64,000 bases of DNA from Acetobacterium wieringae (GTDB taxonomy: Bacteria > Bacillota > Clostridia > Eubacteriales > Eubacteriaceae). Positions 19,557 to 29,401 of the stretch are shown piece after piece. Position numbers and translations under genes: made by a program. Below the pieces are notes generated by a model. The model had not been told where the DNA came from and ran no database searches. It saw nothing but the letters and a program-made list of their open reading frames with translations. The DNA is taken from positions 1 to 64,000 of the forward strand of contig NZ_JAIPPU010000013.1 in NCBI RefSeq assembly GCF_026646375.1, given 5' to 3'. Positions within the stretch are counted from its first letter, which is position 1, and each line of letters opens with the position of its first letter.

Positions 19557-21479
19557 ATGGGAAAAACGTTAACAGAGAAGATTATTGCGGCGCACCTTGT
19601 AGTGGGAGAAATGATCAAAGGTGAAGAAATTGGAATTCGGATTGACCAGACCCTGACGCAGGACTCCACCGGAACCATGGCCTATTTGCAGTTTGAAGCC
19701 ATGGAGGTGCCCCGGGTTAAAACCAAAAAATCCTTGGCTTATATTGATCACAACATGCTTCAGGAAGGCCCGGAAAATATGGATGATCATCGTTATATTC
19801 AGAGCGTGGCCAAAAAACATGGTGTTTATTATTCAAAACCGGGCAACGGCATTTGCCACCAGGTTCAGATTGAACGTTTTGGGGTGCCAGGTGATACGCT
19901 GTTAGGATCGGATAGCCATACACCTACCGGTGGTGGTATCGGGATGCTAGCCATTGGTGCCGGTGGTCTGGATGTGGCTGTCGCCATGGCGGGTGACCCT
20001 TATTATATCACCATGCCAAAAGTGGTTAAGGTGGAATTAACCGGGAAACTGCGGACTGGGGTATCCTCCAAGGATGTCATCCTGGAAGTGTTACGTCAAT
20101 GTACCGTTAAAGGCGGGGTCAATAAGGTGTTTGAATACACGGGCGAGGGTGTAAAAACTCTGACTGTACCGGAACGGGCCACGATTACCAACATGGGTGC
20201 CGAACTGGGGGCAACCACCTCGGTATTTCCATCCGATGAAATGACCCGGGTATTTTTAGAAGCTCAGGGTCGTGGCGCAGATTATATTGAACTATCCGCT
20301 GATGCCGATGCCATCTATGATGAAGTTGTCACAGTTGATATGGATGCCTTAGAACCACTGACTGCCTGTCCGCACAGTCCTGACAAAGTGGTCAAAATTT
20401 CGGAAATTGAAGGTTTAGCAGTTAATCAGGTGGCGATTGGCAGTTGTACCAATTCATCCTGGTTGGATTTGATGAAGGTGGCCGCCATTGTCAAAGGCAA
20501 AACGGTGGCTGAAAATGTTTCCCTTGTAATTGCCCCAGGATCGAAACAGGTGTTAACGATGCTGGCTGAAAACGGTGCTTTAGCTGATCTCCTAAATGCT
20601 GGCGCCCGGGTGCTGGAATGTGGTTGCGGTCCCTGTATCGGCATGGGTCAGGCACCATCTACCGATGCGGTGTCGCTGCGAACCTTCAACCGGAACTTCT
20701 TTGGTCGTTCGGGAACACCTTCAGCCGATGTCTATCTGTTAAGCCCGGAAGCTGCAGCGATATCCGCTTTAGAAGGGGTACTGACGAATCCATTAGGTAA
20801 GATTGAGCTGCCGGAAATTGCGATGCCGGAAAACTTCTTGCTCAACGATACCATGGTGATGGCACCAGCACCAGAAGGGACGGAAGTGGAGGTCATCAAA
20901 GGACCAAATATCAAACCCTTCCCAGCTACCCAGCCACTTAAAAATACCGTCGCTGGTAAAGCCTTAATTGTGGTCGAAGATAATATCACCACCGATCATA
21001 TTATGCCTTCCAATGCTAAATTACTGCCTTACCGTTCGAATATCCCATACCTGTCAAACTATTGTCTGGCACCCTGCGATGCCGAATTCCCTAAGCGGGC
21101 CCTGGATAATGGTGGCGGCTTTATTGTTGGCGGCTCCAACTATGGTCAGGGTTCCAGCCGGGAGCATGCGGCTTTAGCCCCAGTTTATCTGGGCATTAAA
21201 GGGGTGGCGGTTAAATCGTTTGCCCGGATTCATAAAAACAATCTGATTAACAATGGCATTCTGCCTCTGGTATTCGAGAACGAAGCTGATTATGATACCA
21301 TTGAACTAAACGATGAACTGGTCATTGAAAATGCTTTGGAAGCTGTTAAATCTGGCCAGGCCAAGTTGATGAACAAAACCAAGGGTTTAACTTATGTTAT
21401 GTTATTGGAAGTTTCGCAGCGCCAAAAAGAAATGTTGTTGGCCGGTGGGTTGATCAACCTGATTAAATTAAAAAAATAG
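19557..21479 (+). CDS. Aconitate hydratase
   Basis: [4Fe-4S] dehydratase interconverting citrate and isocitrate, 640 residues, a single-chain form with the swivel domain at the C-terminus. Cluster ligands are visible: C297 in IGSCTNSSW, and C357 and C360 in CGCGPCIGMG. The active-site SNYGQGSSREHAA loop is in the swivel domain. In an acetogen it would serve the oxidative branch to 2-oxoglutarate and glutamate; no citrate synthase or isocitrate dehydrogenase lies nearby. The upstream AAAGGA is about 13 bases from the ATG, rather far. A 2-methylaconitate or homoaconitate role is less likely but not excluded. Confidence 0.9.
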   Translation: MGKTLTEKIIAAHLVVGEMIKGEEIGIRIDQTLTQDSTGTMAYLQFEAMEVPRVKTKKSLAYIDHNMLQEGPENMDDHRYIQSVAKKHGVYYSKPGNGICHQVQIERFGVPGDTLLGSDSHTPTGGGIGMLAIGAGGLDVAVAMAGDPYYITMPKVVKVELTGKLRTGVSSKDVILEVLRQCTVKGGVNKVFEYTGEGVKTLTVPERATITNMGAELGATTSVFPSDEMTRVFLEAQGRGADYIELSADADAIYDEVVTVDMDALEPLTACPHSPDKVVKISEIEGLAVNQVAIGSCTNSSWLDLMKVAAIVKGKTVAENVSLVIAPGSKQVLTMLAENGALADLLNAGARVLECGCGPCIGMGQAPSTDAVSLRTFNRNFFGRSGTPSADVYLLSPEAAAISALEGVLTNPLGKIELPEIAMPENFLLNDTMVMAPAPEGTEVEVIKGPNIKPFPATQPLKNTVAGKALIVVEDNITTDHIMPSNAKLLPYRSNIPYLSNYCLAPCDAEFPKRALDNGGGFIVGGSNYGQGSSREHAALAPVYLGIKGVAVKSFARIHKNNLINNGILPLVFENEADYDTIELNDELVIENALEAVKSGQAKLMNKTKGLTYVMLLEVSQRQKEMLLAGGLINLIKLKK

Positions 21480-21492
21480 TCAAAAACAAAAT

Positions 21493-21539
21493 AAATCGCC
21501 AATTTCCGGGTAAATATCCTTAAATTGGCGGTTTTTTTA
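21493..21539 (+). terminator. Intrinsic terminator after aconitase
   Basis: CGCCAATTT / AAATTGGCG 9-bp perfect stem, extended by A-T pairs, ending in seven T. Confidence 0.85.
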
Positions 21540-21563
21540 TAGTCATAAAACGAGGAGGAAAAA

Positions 21564-22244
21564 ATGAATTATGAAATTAAGGGAGGCAATCTCCCGGTGG
21601 TAACAGTGACGTTAAACAGCGGCGAATCAATGTTTACAGAGTCGGGGGGAATGTCCTGGATGTCGGAAAACATCCGGATGGAAACCAATACCAAAGGTGG
21701 TCTGATGAAGGGGTTAAGACGAACCCTGGCGGGGGATTCTTTATTTATGACTACTTATACGGCAGAGCGAAACAACAGTCAGATTTCGTTTTGTTCCAGT
21801 TATCCGGGCGAAATCAAAGCGCTGACACTGCAGCAGGGACAGTCGATTATCTGTCAGAAAAGCAGCTTTTTGGCGGGTGAATCGACGCTGGATGTGGATA
21901 TGTACTTTAAAAAGAATATCGGGGTTGGCTTTTTTGGTGGGGAAGGTTTTATTCTGCAAAGAATATCTGGACCGGGAACTGTCTTTATTGAAATGGACGG
22001 TGCCATGGTTGAATATGATCTGGCGCCCGGCGAAGTGATTAAAATTGATCAGGGCCATATCGGCATGTTTGAAGAATCAGTCAATTTTGACATTCAGGCC
22101 GTCAAGGGCATGAAGAACATCTTTTTAAGTGGTGAAGGATTATTTCTGGCCACTTTAAAAGGACCGGGAAAAGTCTGGTTGCAAACCATGCCGCTGAGCC
22201 GACTGGTTCAGCTGGTGGCTTCAAGTTTACCCCCGAGAGGTTAG
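21564..22244 (+). CDS. AIM24/TIGR00266-family protein
   Basis: Protein of 226 residues with the beta-rich fold of the AIM24 family: GGNLPVVTVTLNSGESMFTE at the start, SGGMSWMSENI, FLAGESTLDVDMYFKK in the middle and GEGLFLATLKGPGKVWLQ at the end. Bacterial members have no established role; the fold is related to tryptophan RNA-binding attenuator-like beta barrels. A GAGGAGG ribosome site precedes the ATG. It is transcribed alone between two terminators. Confidence 0.85.
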   Translation: MNYEIKGGNLPVVTVTLNSGESMFTESGGMSWMSENIRMETNTKGGLMKGLRRTLAGDSLFMTTYTAERNNSQISFCSSYPGEIKALTLQQGQSIICQKSSFLAGESTLDVDMYFKKNIGVGFFGGEGFILQRISGPGTVFIEMDGAMVEYDLAPGEVIKIDQGHIGMFEESVNFDIQAVKGMKNIFLSGEGLFLATLKGPGKVWLQTMPLSRLVQLVASSLPPRG

Positions 22245-22263
22245 AATCGCCCAAATAAACAGC

Positions 22264-22309
22264 AAAAAGCGTCTTACGGTGCAGTTTAGCATCCGGTAAG
22301 GCGCTTTTT
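22264..22309. terminator. Terminator between the AIM24-like gene and degV
   Basis: AAAAAGCG-T-CTTAC pairs with GTAAG-G-CGCTTTTT around an 18-base loop; A-run on one side and T-run on the other, so it can act for both convergent genes. Confidence 0.8.
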
Positions 22310-22335
22310 ATTTGACCGGTCAATACAAAAGGGGT

Positions 22336-23223
22336 TCAGGGGGTAACATTGACATAATTTTCGGGAAGTTCATCAAAAAACATAATGCCCAGGCAGTTCG
22401 TACCAATATGAACGGTCAGAGTCGCACCGGCTTTTTCGGGCAGCAGAAAGTTCTTGATACCCAGCTCTTTTTCAAAATATCTTTTGGCTTTCTCCTGAAG
22501 ATCCGGAGCAGTGCTTTGGATCATGCCCAGAACCTGTTCCCGATTGGTCATTTTTTCTTCGACAATGCTAAGCAGCGTTTTTAAAGCTTTTTTCTGGCCG
22601 CGGACTTTTTCATAAACTTGGATTTCCCCGTCTTTAAAATACAAAATCGGGACGATTTTTAGCATATCGCCAATCATCGCGGCATTTCGGCTGATTCGAC
22701 CGCCCTGGGCCAGCCATTTGATGTCGCCAACCATAAAAAAGATTTGAGCATGTTGAGCCAGAAAATTCATCGTTTCAACAATTTCTTCATAAGGGCGGTT
22801 GAGCTTATTCAGCTTTAGTCCCTGAAAAAGAATCAATGCCGAACCGGTGGTGGCTGAAAGGGAATCGACAATGGCGACTTTTCGATCCGGGTATTTTTCC
22901 TGTAAATCTTTGGCCAGCAGCCGGGCGGTCTGGTAGGTACCCGAAAGCTTTGAGGAGAGTACCATATAGATGACATCATCCCCGTTTTTAAGGTGGTTTT
23001 CAATCGTGTTGGTAATATCCAGCGGTTGGATCTGGGCGGTTTTAGGAAAAAGTCTGTTATTGTGGCTGACAAAATCAACGACCATTTCCGGGGTAATGTT
23101 AATGCCATCGAAGTAGGTTTTATCATCCAGGGTTACGGGAAAGGGTAATATATCAAAGTCATAGCGATTCAGAATGTCGCTGTTGGTATCACACATGGAA
23201 TCGACAATAAATTTTATAGCCAT
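22336..23223 (-). CDS. DegV family fatty-acid-binding protein
   Basis: EDD-fold protein of 295 residues, the usual DegV length. It has the N-terminal VDSMCDTNSDI motif, the SSKLSGTYQTA loop that contacts the carboxylate of the bound fatty acid, and VDSLSATTGSAL. Homologues (FakB) present fatty acids to the kinase FakA for phospholipid synthesis; no fakA is in the window, so the FakB role is inference. AAAGGAG lies 9 bases before the ATG. Confidence 0.9.
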   Translation of the reverse strand: MAIKFIVDSMCDTNSDILNRYDFDILPFPVTLDDKTYFDGINITPEMVVDFVSHNNRLFPKTAQIQPLDITNTIENHLKNGDDVIYMVLSSKLSGTYQTARLLAKDLQEKYPDRKVAIVDSLSATTGSALILFQGLKLNKLNRPYEEIVETMNFLAQHAQIFFMVGDIKWLAQGGRISRNAAMIGDMLKIVPILYFKDGEIQVYEKVRGQKKALKTLLSIVEEKMTNREQVLGMIQSTAPDLQEKAKRYFEKELGIKNFLLPEKAGATLTVHIGTNCLGIMFFDELPENYVNVTP

Positions 23224-23428
23224 TAAGGTGATGCTCCTTTTCGTTTAGTACAGAATATTTTATCATGAACCTGTTTTCATTACAATGCGCCAACAGGCGG
23301 TTTAAACAGTCATTCGGTTATTTTAGGGAAGATTTGTGATTATACCAAAAAAATGTTAAACTATTCTTTGATATACACACCAATTAATTAAAACATGGAA
23401 TGTAAGAAATTTAGAAATGGAGTATTTT

Positions 23429-25570
23429 GTGGAACATATTATTAACCAACTGGCAAAAGAATTTTCAATACGCCCTCAGCAAGTGGAAGATACCATCAAT
23501 CTAATCGATGGGGGAAATACCATTCCCTTTATTGCCCGTTATCGAAAAGAGGTCACCGGAAATTTAAGTGATGCGTTGCTGCGGGATCTGGATGTCCGGT
23601 TAACATATTTAAGGAAATTGGAAAAACGAAAAGAAGAGGTTACCGGTAGCATTGAGGAACAGGGAAAGCTGACTTCGGAACTAAAAAGCGCCATTTTAAA
23701 AAGTCAAACCCTTCAAGAAGTGGAAGACCTCTACCTGCCATATAAACAGAAAAAGAAAACCCGGGCATCGGTGGCACGGGAAAAGGGGCTGGAGCCATTG
23801 GCGCTGCAAATATTTGATCAAAAACTGATTGAAAGTGACTTGGCCCAAGCTGCCCTTAGCTATATTGATGTTGAAAAAGAAATCGACACCGCCGAAGAAG
23901 CGCTACAACTGGCCATGGATATTATCGCCGAAATAATTTCGGATACAGCTGCCTATCGGGGCGTGATAAGGAAATGTACCTTTGACAAGGGCCAGATCAA
24001 ATCCACTGTGGTTAAAGGGAAAGAAGCGGAAAACCCGGAGCTGGAAATGTATTTTGATCATACTGAAGCTATAAAAACCATTAAGGATCACCGGATTCTG
24101 GCGATTAACCGGGGCGAAAAGAAAAAAGCTCTGTCGGTTAAGCTGCTGGCGCCTGTTGAGGAAATTATTACCTACCTGAAGAAGGAGTTGGTTAAAACCC
24201 AGCCCTCAAGCTATTTGTTAAATGCCATTGACGACAGTTATAACCGGCTGATTGCGCCGGCCATTGAGCGGGAAATCCGGTCGGCACTAAAAGAGCGGGC
24301 GGAAGAAGGGGCGATCAAGATGTTTGCTCTGAACCTCAAAAAACTCTTGCTCCAACCGCCGTTTAAAGAAAAGGTCACAATGGGTTTTGACCCGGCGTTC
24401 CGAACCGGCTGCAAGATTGCCATCCTTGACAAGGTCGGAAAGGTGCTGGACTATACCACCATTTATCCCACCTTTGGCAAGGGGCAGGCCGAAAAAGCGG
24501 AAAAAGAGTTGATCGAACTAATTGAACGCCATCAGGTCGATATTATTGCCATTGGGAATGGTACTGCTTCCCGGGAGTCAGAGCAATTTGTGGCAGAAAC
24601 CATCAAAAAAACCAAGGTACCAGTCCAATACATTGTGGTGAATGAGGCCGGTGCTTCGGTTTATTCAGCATCGGAACTTGGCACCGAAGAATACCCGGAT
24701 ATTAATGTCTCCATCCGGGGAGCCATCTCGATTGGGGGACGGCTTCAGGATCCATTGTCGGAGCTGGTTAAAATTGATCCGAAACATATTGGTGTGGGGC
24801 AGTATCAGCACGACGTCAATCAGAAAGAACTGGAGCGGGTCTTGGAAGCAACGGTTGAGGATGCCGTTAATAATGTCGGGGTTAACGTTAACCGGGCTTC
24901 GGTAGCACTGCTCAAGTACGTAGCCGGGGTCAACAAAACCATTGCCAATAATATTTTGGATTATCGCAACAGCGTTGGACCGATCAAGAATCGAAAAGAA
25001 TTGATGAAGGTCAAAGGGCTGGGTGCCAAAGCCTATGAGCAATGCGCCGGATTTTTACGGATTGATGACGGTGATAATATCCTCGATAATACCGGGGTTC
25101 ACCCGGAGGCATATAAAAGTGTCGAGAAACTGCTGAAACTCAAAGGGATTAAAAAAGAAATGCTCAGTACCCGGGAACAACAGGATTTGTTTAATGATAT
25201 GAATTACTCGGAAATGGCGGCCCAGCTGGAAATCGGGATTCCAACCCTATACGATATTGTCAAGGAACTTAAAAAACCGGGAAGGGATCCCCGGGATAAT
25301 GCCCCCAAGCCCCATTTGCGATCGGATGTTTTATCGATGAGTGACCTGGAGGTGGATATGGAACTGACAGGCACAGTCCGAAACGTCATCGATTTTGGCG
25401 CTTTTGTCGATATTGGGGTTCATCAGGATGGTCTGGTGCATATCTCTCAAATCACCGATCGTTATATAAAACATCCGTCAGAAGCGGTTTCCCTGGGAGA
25501 TGTGGTAACTGTTAAGGTGCTGGCAGTGGATCTGAAACGAAAACGGATCAGCTTAACCATGATTATATAA
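23429..25570 (+). CDS. tex: Tex-family S1 RNA-binding protein
   Basis: Cytoplasmic transcription accessory protein. About 713 residues: helical Tex-N domain with DGGNTIPFIARYRKEV, an RNase H-like YqgF domain (about 325-450, MGFDPAFRTGCKIAILDK), helix-hairpin-helix repeats (about 490-560, KNRKELMKVKGLGAKAYEQ), and a C-terminal S1 domain (about 640-713, GTVRNVIDFGAFVDIGVHQDG). I favour the GTG at 23429, preceded by TGGAG with a 6-base spacer, over the ATG at 23417, which has no ribosome site; the difference is four residues. Confidence 0.93.
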   Translation: MEHIINQLAKEFSIRPQQVEDTINLIDGGNTIPFIARYRKEVTGNLSDALLRDLDVRLTYLRKLEKRKEEVTGSIEEQGKLTSELKSAILKSQTLQEVEDLYLPYKQKKKTRASVAREKGLEPLALQIFDQKLIESDLAQAALSYIDVEKEIDTAEEALQLAMDIIAEIISDTAAYRGVIRKCTFDKGQIKSTVVKGKEAENPELEMYFDHTEAIKTIKDHRILAINRGEKKKALSVKLLAPVEEIITYLKKELVKTQPSSYLLNAIDDSYNRLIAPAIEREIRSALKERAEEGAIKMFALNLKKLLLQPPFKEKVTMGFDPAFRTGCKIAILDKVGKVLDYTTIYPTFGKGQAEKAEKELIELIERHQVDIIAIGNGTASRESEQFVAETIKKTKVPVQYIVVNEAGASVYSASELGTEEYPDINVSIRGAISIGGRLQDPLSELVKIDPKHIGVGQYQHDVNQKELERVLEATVEDAVNNVGVNVNRASVALLKYVAGVNKTIANNILDYRNSVGPIKNRKELMKVKGLGAKAYEQCAGFLRIDDGDNILDNTGVHPEAYKSVEKLLKLKGIKKEMLSTREQQDLFNDMNYSEMAAQLEIGIPTLYDIVKELKKPGRDPRDNAPKPHLRSDVLSMSDLEVDMELTGTVRNVIDFGAFVDIGVHQDGLVHISQITDRYIKHPSEAVSLGDVVTVKVLAVDLKRKRISLTMII

Positions 25571-25611
25571 TCACCATTAACCACGATTAACCACGATTAT
25601 TTAAAAAAATA

Positions 25612-25640
25612 TTGACATCGGGATAAGTTTTTTATAAAAT
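25612..25640 (+). promoter_or_regulatory. Promoter of the carD-like gene
   Basis: TTGACA at 25612-25617, a 17-base spacer, TAAAAT at 25635-25640. A second -10-like TATAAT at 25667-25672 lies closer to the gene but without a good -35. Just upstream is a direct repeat, ATTAACCACG twice in a row (25576-25595). Confidence 0.65.
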
Positions 25641-25703
25641 AAAAGGCTTCTCCCTTTTTTTTGTGTTATAATAACTCCAGAATCGATGATAGGAGTGGTT
25701 AAA

Positions 25704-26189
25704 ATGTACAAGATTGGGGATAAAATTGTTTATCCAATGCACGGAGCAGGTATCATTGAAGCAATCGAAGAACGAGAAATATTTGAAGAAACGAAACCTT
25801 ACTACATCATGCAGATCGTGTCCGAAGGTTTGCAGATTTTAATTCCGGTTGATAAAGTTGATGATATTGGGGTAAGAACTATCGTGAACCAGTCAGTGAT
25901 TGATGAGATGATCGAGTCGCTAAAATTACCAATGGATGTGATGGAAAAAAACTGGAACCGACGATATCGGGAACATCTGGAACGTTTAAAAACGGGTGAT
26001 ATTTTTGAAGTCGCCAAGGTTGTTAAGAATCTTATCTTACTGGATCGATTAAAAGGCCTTTCAACCGGGGAAAAGAAAATGCTAAATAATGCCCGGAATT
26101 TCATTGTCAGCGAAATGGTCTTGATTCAAGATAAGAATAAAGAAGAAATTCTGGATTTAATCAATAGTTCGGTACAAAGTGAGGCGTGA
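25704..26189 (+). CDS. CarD family transcriptional regulator
   Basis: RNA-polymerase-binding regulator of 161 residues. The N-terminal RID/Tudor-like domain (MYKIGDKIVYPMHGAGIIEAIEE) contacts the polymerase beta subunit and the helical C-terminus binds promoter DNA upstream of -10, with RLKTGDIFEVAKVVKNLI and LSTGEKKMLNNAR typical of the family. I take ATG 25704 because AGGAGTGG lies 6 bases before it; the earlier ATG would include that site. It has its own promoter and a terminator at its stop codon. Confidence 0.92.
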   Translation: MYKIGDKIVYPMHGAGIIEAIEEREIFEETKPYYIMQIVSEGLQILIPVDKVDDIGVRTIVNQSVIDEMIESLKLPMDVMEKNWNRRYREHLERLKTGDIFEVAKVVKNLILLDRLKGLSTGEKKMLNNARNFIVSEMVLIQDKNKEEILDLINSSVQSEA

Positions 26190-26208
26190 ATTTCGCGCCT
26201 TTTGTTGT
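26181..26208 (+). terminator. Intrinsic terminator overlapping the end of the carD-like gene
   Basis: AGGCG / CGCCT stem that includes the TGA stop codon, then TTTTGTTGT. Confidence 0.65.
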
Positions 26209-26278
26209 ATTTAATAGTTTAATCTTAAGAATTAGGTGCTATAATTCGAGGTGATGTTTTAGAAAGGAGGTGAAGAAA

Positions 26279-27391
26279 GTGATACAAAAGATACTTCGCG
26301 TGTCATTTGGAATTATTGGAATTCTGGTTGGGATAGCCCTGGCCAACGTATTGATAACCAATTCATGGATCATGAAAACCATGCAAATTAATCTTACGCC
26401 TGAATTGGAAATTGTCTTCTATGCAGCTTTCATCGTTCTATTCGGACTTATATTTTTCATTCTATTTCCATTAATGCTAAAAGGCGTGAAAAAGTTGACG
26501 AAAATCGTTGAGGCCAGCATGGAAAATGTCCGTCTCATTGACGTTGGCCTGGGTATTGGTGGTTTGGTGATCGGTTTGGTAATTGCCATGCTGATCAGTT
26601 TTGCTTTTTCGCAGATTCCCATTCCCTGGATTGGCGGACTGTTAACCATCAGCATTTATATTGTGCTGGGATACATTGGGTTTTCCCTGCCAATCAAAAA
26701 ACGGGAAGACATTCTCCAGGCATTTCAGAGTGCCAAACGGGAAAAGGATGCTACGGTAACGTTGGGTCAAAAGCGCCCGGCTAAAAAGAAAGGCGCAGCG
26801 ATTCCCAAACTATTGGATACCAGCGTGATCATTGATGGACGGATCTTTGATATCTGTAAAACCGGTTTTATTGAGGGCCCTCTCGTAATTCCGGTATTTG
26901 TACTCAATGAACTTCAGTTGATTTCCGATTCGGCCGATGAACTCAAACGAAATCGAGGCCGTCGTGGTTTGGATATTTTAAATAAAATTCAGACGGATCT
27001 GGAAATTGAAGTGCAAATTACTGAAGAAGATTTTGAAGATACCCATGAGGTCGATTCCAAACTGGTTAAACTGGGTAAATCAACCAAAGGTAAGATTCTG
27101 ACCAACGACTATAATCTGAACAAGGTCGCCACAGTTCAAGGGGTGGACGTGCTCAATATTAATGAACTGGCCAATGCTGTCAAGCCCATTGTTTTGCCTG
27201 GGGAAGAGATGAAGGTTCTTCTGGTTAAAGGGGGAAAAGAAAACGGTCAGGCGGTGGCCTATCTGGATGATGGAACCATGATCGTTGTTGAAAATGGTAA
27301 GAAATATATTGGCTCCAGCACTGCGGTTATTGTTACCAGCATCCTGCAAACTGCAGCAGGACGGATGATTTTTGCAAAACCCAAAAAATAA
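26279..27391 (+). CDS. PIN-TRAM membrane protein, YacL-like
   Basis: Membrane-anchored PIN nuclease-like protein of 370 residues. Four hydrophobic spans fill the first ~140 residues. The PIN domain begins at [16 protein letters not shown], with the acidic metal ligands D, E (VLNELQLI) and D ([11 protein letters not shown]). A TRAM domain closes the protein (about 300-367). B. subtilis YacL has the same order; its substrate is not established. The start is GTG 26279 with AAAGGAGG 8 bases upstream; an earlier GTG is part of that ribosome site. Its promoter may use the TATAAT at 26240. Confidence 0.9.
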   Translation: MIQKILRVSFGIIGILVGIALANVLITNSWIMKTMQINLTPELEIVFYAAFIVLFGLIFFILFPLMLKGVKKLTKIVEASMENVRLIDVGLGIGGLVIGLVIAMLISFAFSQIPIPWIGGLLTISIYIVLGYIGFSLPIKKREDILQAFQSAKREKDATVTLGQKRPAKKKGAAIPKLLDTSVIIDGRIFDICKTGFIEGPLVIPVFVLNELQLISDSADELKRNRGRRGLDILNKIQTDLEIEVQITEEDFEDTHEVDSKLVKLGKSTKGKILTNDYNLNKVATVQGVDVLNINELANAVKPIVLPGEEMKVLLVKGGKENGQAVAYLDDGTMIVVENGKKYIGSSTAVIVTSILQTAAGRMIFAKPKK

Positions 27392-27410
27392 TAAACAGCA
27401 ATTATAATTA

Positions 27411-27445
27411 AATAAAAACATCAGCTTTTGGGCTGGTGTTTTTAT
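27411..27445 (+). terminator. Intrinsic terminator after the PIN-TRAM gene
   Basis: AATAAAAACATCAGC pairs with GCTGGTGTTTTTATT around a short TTTTG loop; T-run in the distal arm. Confidence 0.85.
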
Positions 27446-27577
27446 TTACGTGTTTTTTGACAAATTTTATTGTAATTAACCGGGGCTTTACGTATAATGA
27501 AACGAGTATTGTTATAAATTCGGACTGTGACTGAGATGAAACTGTCTGAAATAAAGTAGTAAAAGATGGGGATCATC

Positions 27578-28978
27578 ATGCAATTACCTGAAGCGTTTAA
27601 GGAAAAAATGAAAAATCTGATGGGAGAATCCTATCAGAGCCTGCTGGATTCCTATGACCAGCCGGAGAGTAAGGGGATTCGCACCAATACCCTGAAGATT
27701 ACGCCGGATGAATTGGCCAATAAATTACCATTTAATACCCAGGGTGTGAACTGGTGTAAAGAAGGATTTTATATTGACCATACGGTGCGACCTGGCAAAA
27801 ATCCCTATTATTATGCCGGGCTTTATTACGTTCAGGAACCGACCGCCATGGCGGCGGTTGAAGTACTTGACCCTCAGCCGGGGGATTGGGTATTGGATCT
27901 TTGTGCGGCACCGGGAGGGAAATCCACCCAAATCGGAGCCCGACTTCAAGGGACGGGGGTGCTGGTTGCCAATGAGCTGGTTAATTCCCGGGCTGGCATC
28001 CTTTCTACCAATATTGAACGGATGGGGATCACCAATGCTCTTGTGACCAATGAATTTCCAGAACGGTTGGTGGATTCTTTTTATGAGAGCTTTGATAAGA
28101 TATTAGTCGATGCCCCCTGCTCTGGCGAGGGGATGTTTCGTAAAGATCCTGGTGCGCTGGCTGACTGGAGTCTGGAACGGGTCGACCGCTGTCGGGGAAA
28201 GCAGGAAAAAATACTGGAAAGTGCCCATCGCCTGTTAAAACCTGGCGGGGTATTGGTTTATTCAACTTGCACCTTTTCTCCGGAAGAAAATGAACAAATG
28301 ATCGAGTCGTTTATCGAAAAATATCCCTATGAAGTGGAAACGGTTGAGTTACCCGGGATTTTTGAGCATGGTCGGATTGCCTGGACCCGAAAGCAGCAGG
28401 ATGCCATTGCCAAAACGCTGCGGATTATGCCCATGACCGTCAAAGGTGAGGGGCATTTTATTGCCAAATTAAAGAAATTGCCTGGCCAGGGGGAGAACCT
28501 AGATCTCAAACAGGGATATGCCAAATCCCGTTTGAAAAAAGCGGCACGCCTGGAGTTACAGGACTATTGCGATTTTGCCAAAAACAATCTCGATCCGGAA
28601 TTTTCTCAAAAAATCGAAGACCGCCTCTATCTTTTGGGAGAACATCTTTATGCCATTCCGAAAGGGATTTTACTTGAACGGATTGCCAATTTAAAGCTCT
28701 TACGTCCGGGTCTTCACTTGGGCACCTTTAAGAAAAATCGTTTTGAGCCCAGCTACGCGCTGGCCATGGCGCTTGGCTTGTCTCAGGCCCAAAATAGCTG
28801 TAATCTAACCGATGAAGAGCTGGCCTATCAGTATTTAAAAGGTGAGGCATTAAACCTCAAGGCTTCCAAAGGATGGATTCTGCTTGGCTACGATGGCTAC
28901 CCGCTGGGGTTTGGTAAAGCTAGTGAAGGGTTGATCAAAAACCACTACCCCAAAGGGTTGAGAATCCGAAAAAAATAG
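27578..28978 (+). CDS. rsmF: RsmF/YebU-like 16S rRNA m5C methyltransferase
   Basis: SAM-dependent RNA cytosine-C5 methyltransferase of the NOL1/NOP2/Sun family, about 466 residues. The SAM loop is LDLCAAPGGKSTQ, and both catalytic cysteines are in place: DAPCSGEGMFRKD and YSTCTFSPEENE. The C-terminal third (about 300-466) matches the RsmF-type pre-PUA and PUA-like domains and ends with GFGKASEGLIKNHYPKGLR. This points to RsmF rather than RsmB, which has an N-terminal NusB domain. The ATG at 27578 is preferred over 27566 but the ribosome site is weak for both. Confidence 0.88.
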   Translation: MQLPEAFKEKMKNLMGESYQSLLDSYDQPESKGIRTNTLKITPDELANKLPFNTQGVNWCKEGFYIDHTVRPGKNPYYYAGLYYVQEPTAMAAVEVLDPQPGDWVLDLCAAPGGKSTQIGARLQGTGVLVANELVNSRAGILSTNIERMGITNALVTNEFPERLVDSFYESFDKILVDAPCSGEGMFRKDPGALADWSLERVDRCRGKQEKILESAHRLLKPGGVLVYSTCTFSPEENEQMIESFIEKYPYEVETVELPGIFEHGRIAWTRKQQDAIAKTLRIMPMTVKGEGHFIAKLKKLPGQGENLDLKQGYAKSRLKKAARLELQDYCDFAKNNLDPEFSQKIEDRLYLLGEHLYAIPKGILLERIANLKLLRPGLHLGTFKKNRFEPSYALAMALGLSQAQNSCNLTDEELAYQYLKGEALNLKASKGWILLGYDGYPLGFGKASEGLIKNHYPKGLRIRKK

Positions 28979-28988
28979 GAGAAAACAG

Positions 28989-29393
28989 ATGAAACACCAG
29001 GTGAACGAAAAAAATGTTCACTCCAGCGCAGTGATTGCCGAAACGGTTACAATGGGAAATGAAACCACCATTGGTGCCGGTGCAATTATCGGCACCGGGG
29101 TTTCCATTGGCGAAAATTGTCAGATTGGTACCGGGGTGATCATTGAAGCAAACACCAGGATTGAAGATAACTGTATTTTGGAGCCCGGAGTGATTATTGG
29201 GAAAGATGTGACCATCGGTCACCATACCAAAATAGGAATGGGCGCAAGAGTTACCAACAAGGTTACGATTGGTTCCGGTTCAATTATAAAAATCGGTGAA
29301 ATTATCTTAAAAGATATGATTTATAAAATGGTTTTTAAGCGGGGAGCCTGGATTTACCGGGAGGACAGGTTGGATCATAAAAACGAAGAATGA
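28989..29393 (+). CDS. Hexapeptide-repeat (left-handed beta-helix) protein
   Basis: Small protein of 134 residues made almost wholly of hexapeptide repeats of the form [IV]-G-x4, such as IGAGAIIGTGVSIGEN, IGTGVIIEAN, IEDNCILEP and IGKDVTIGHH. It lacks the catalytic histidine region and C-terminal helix of a complete acyltransferase. It may be a carbonic-anhydrase-like or acyltransferase-related scaffold; no function can be assigned. It starts 11 bases after the methylase gene and overlaps an alternative start of the next gene. Confidence 0.8.
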   Translation: MKHQVNEKNVHSSAVIAETVTMGNETTIGAGAIIGTGVSIGENCQIGTGVIIEANTRIEDNCILEPGVIIGKDVTIGHHTKIGMGARVTNKVTIGSGSIIKIGEIILKDMIYKMVFKRGAWIYREDRLDHKNEE

Positions 29394-29401
29394 GGGGAAA
29401 A

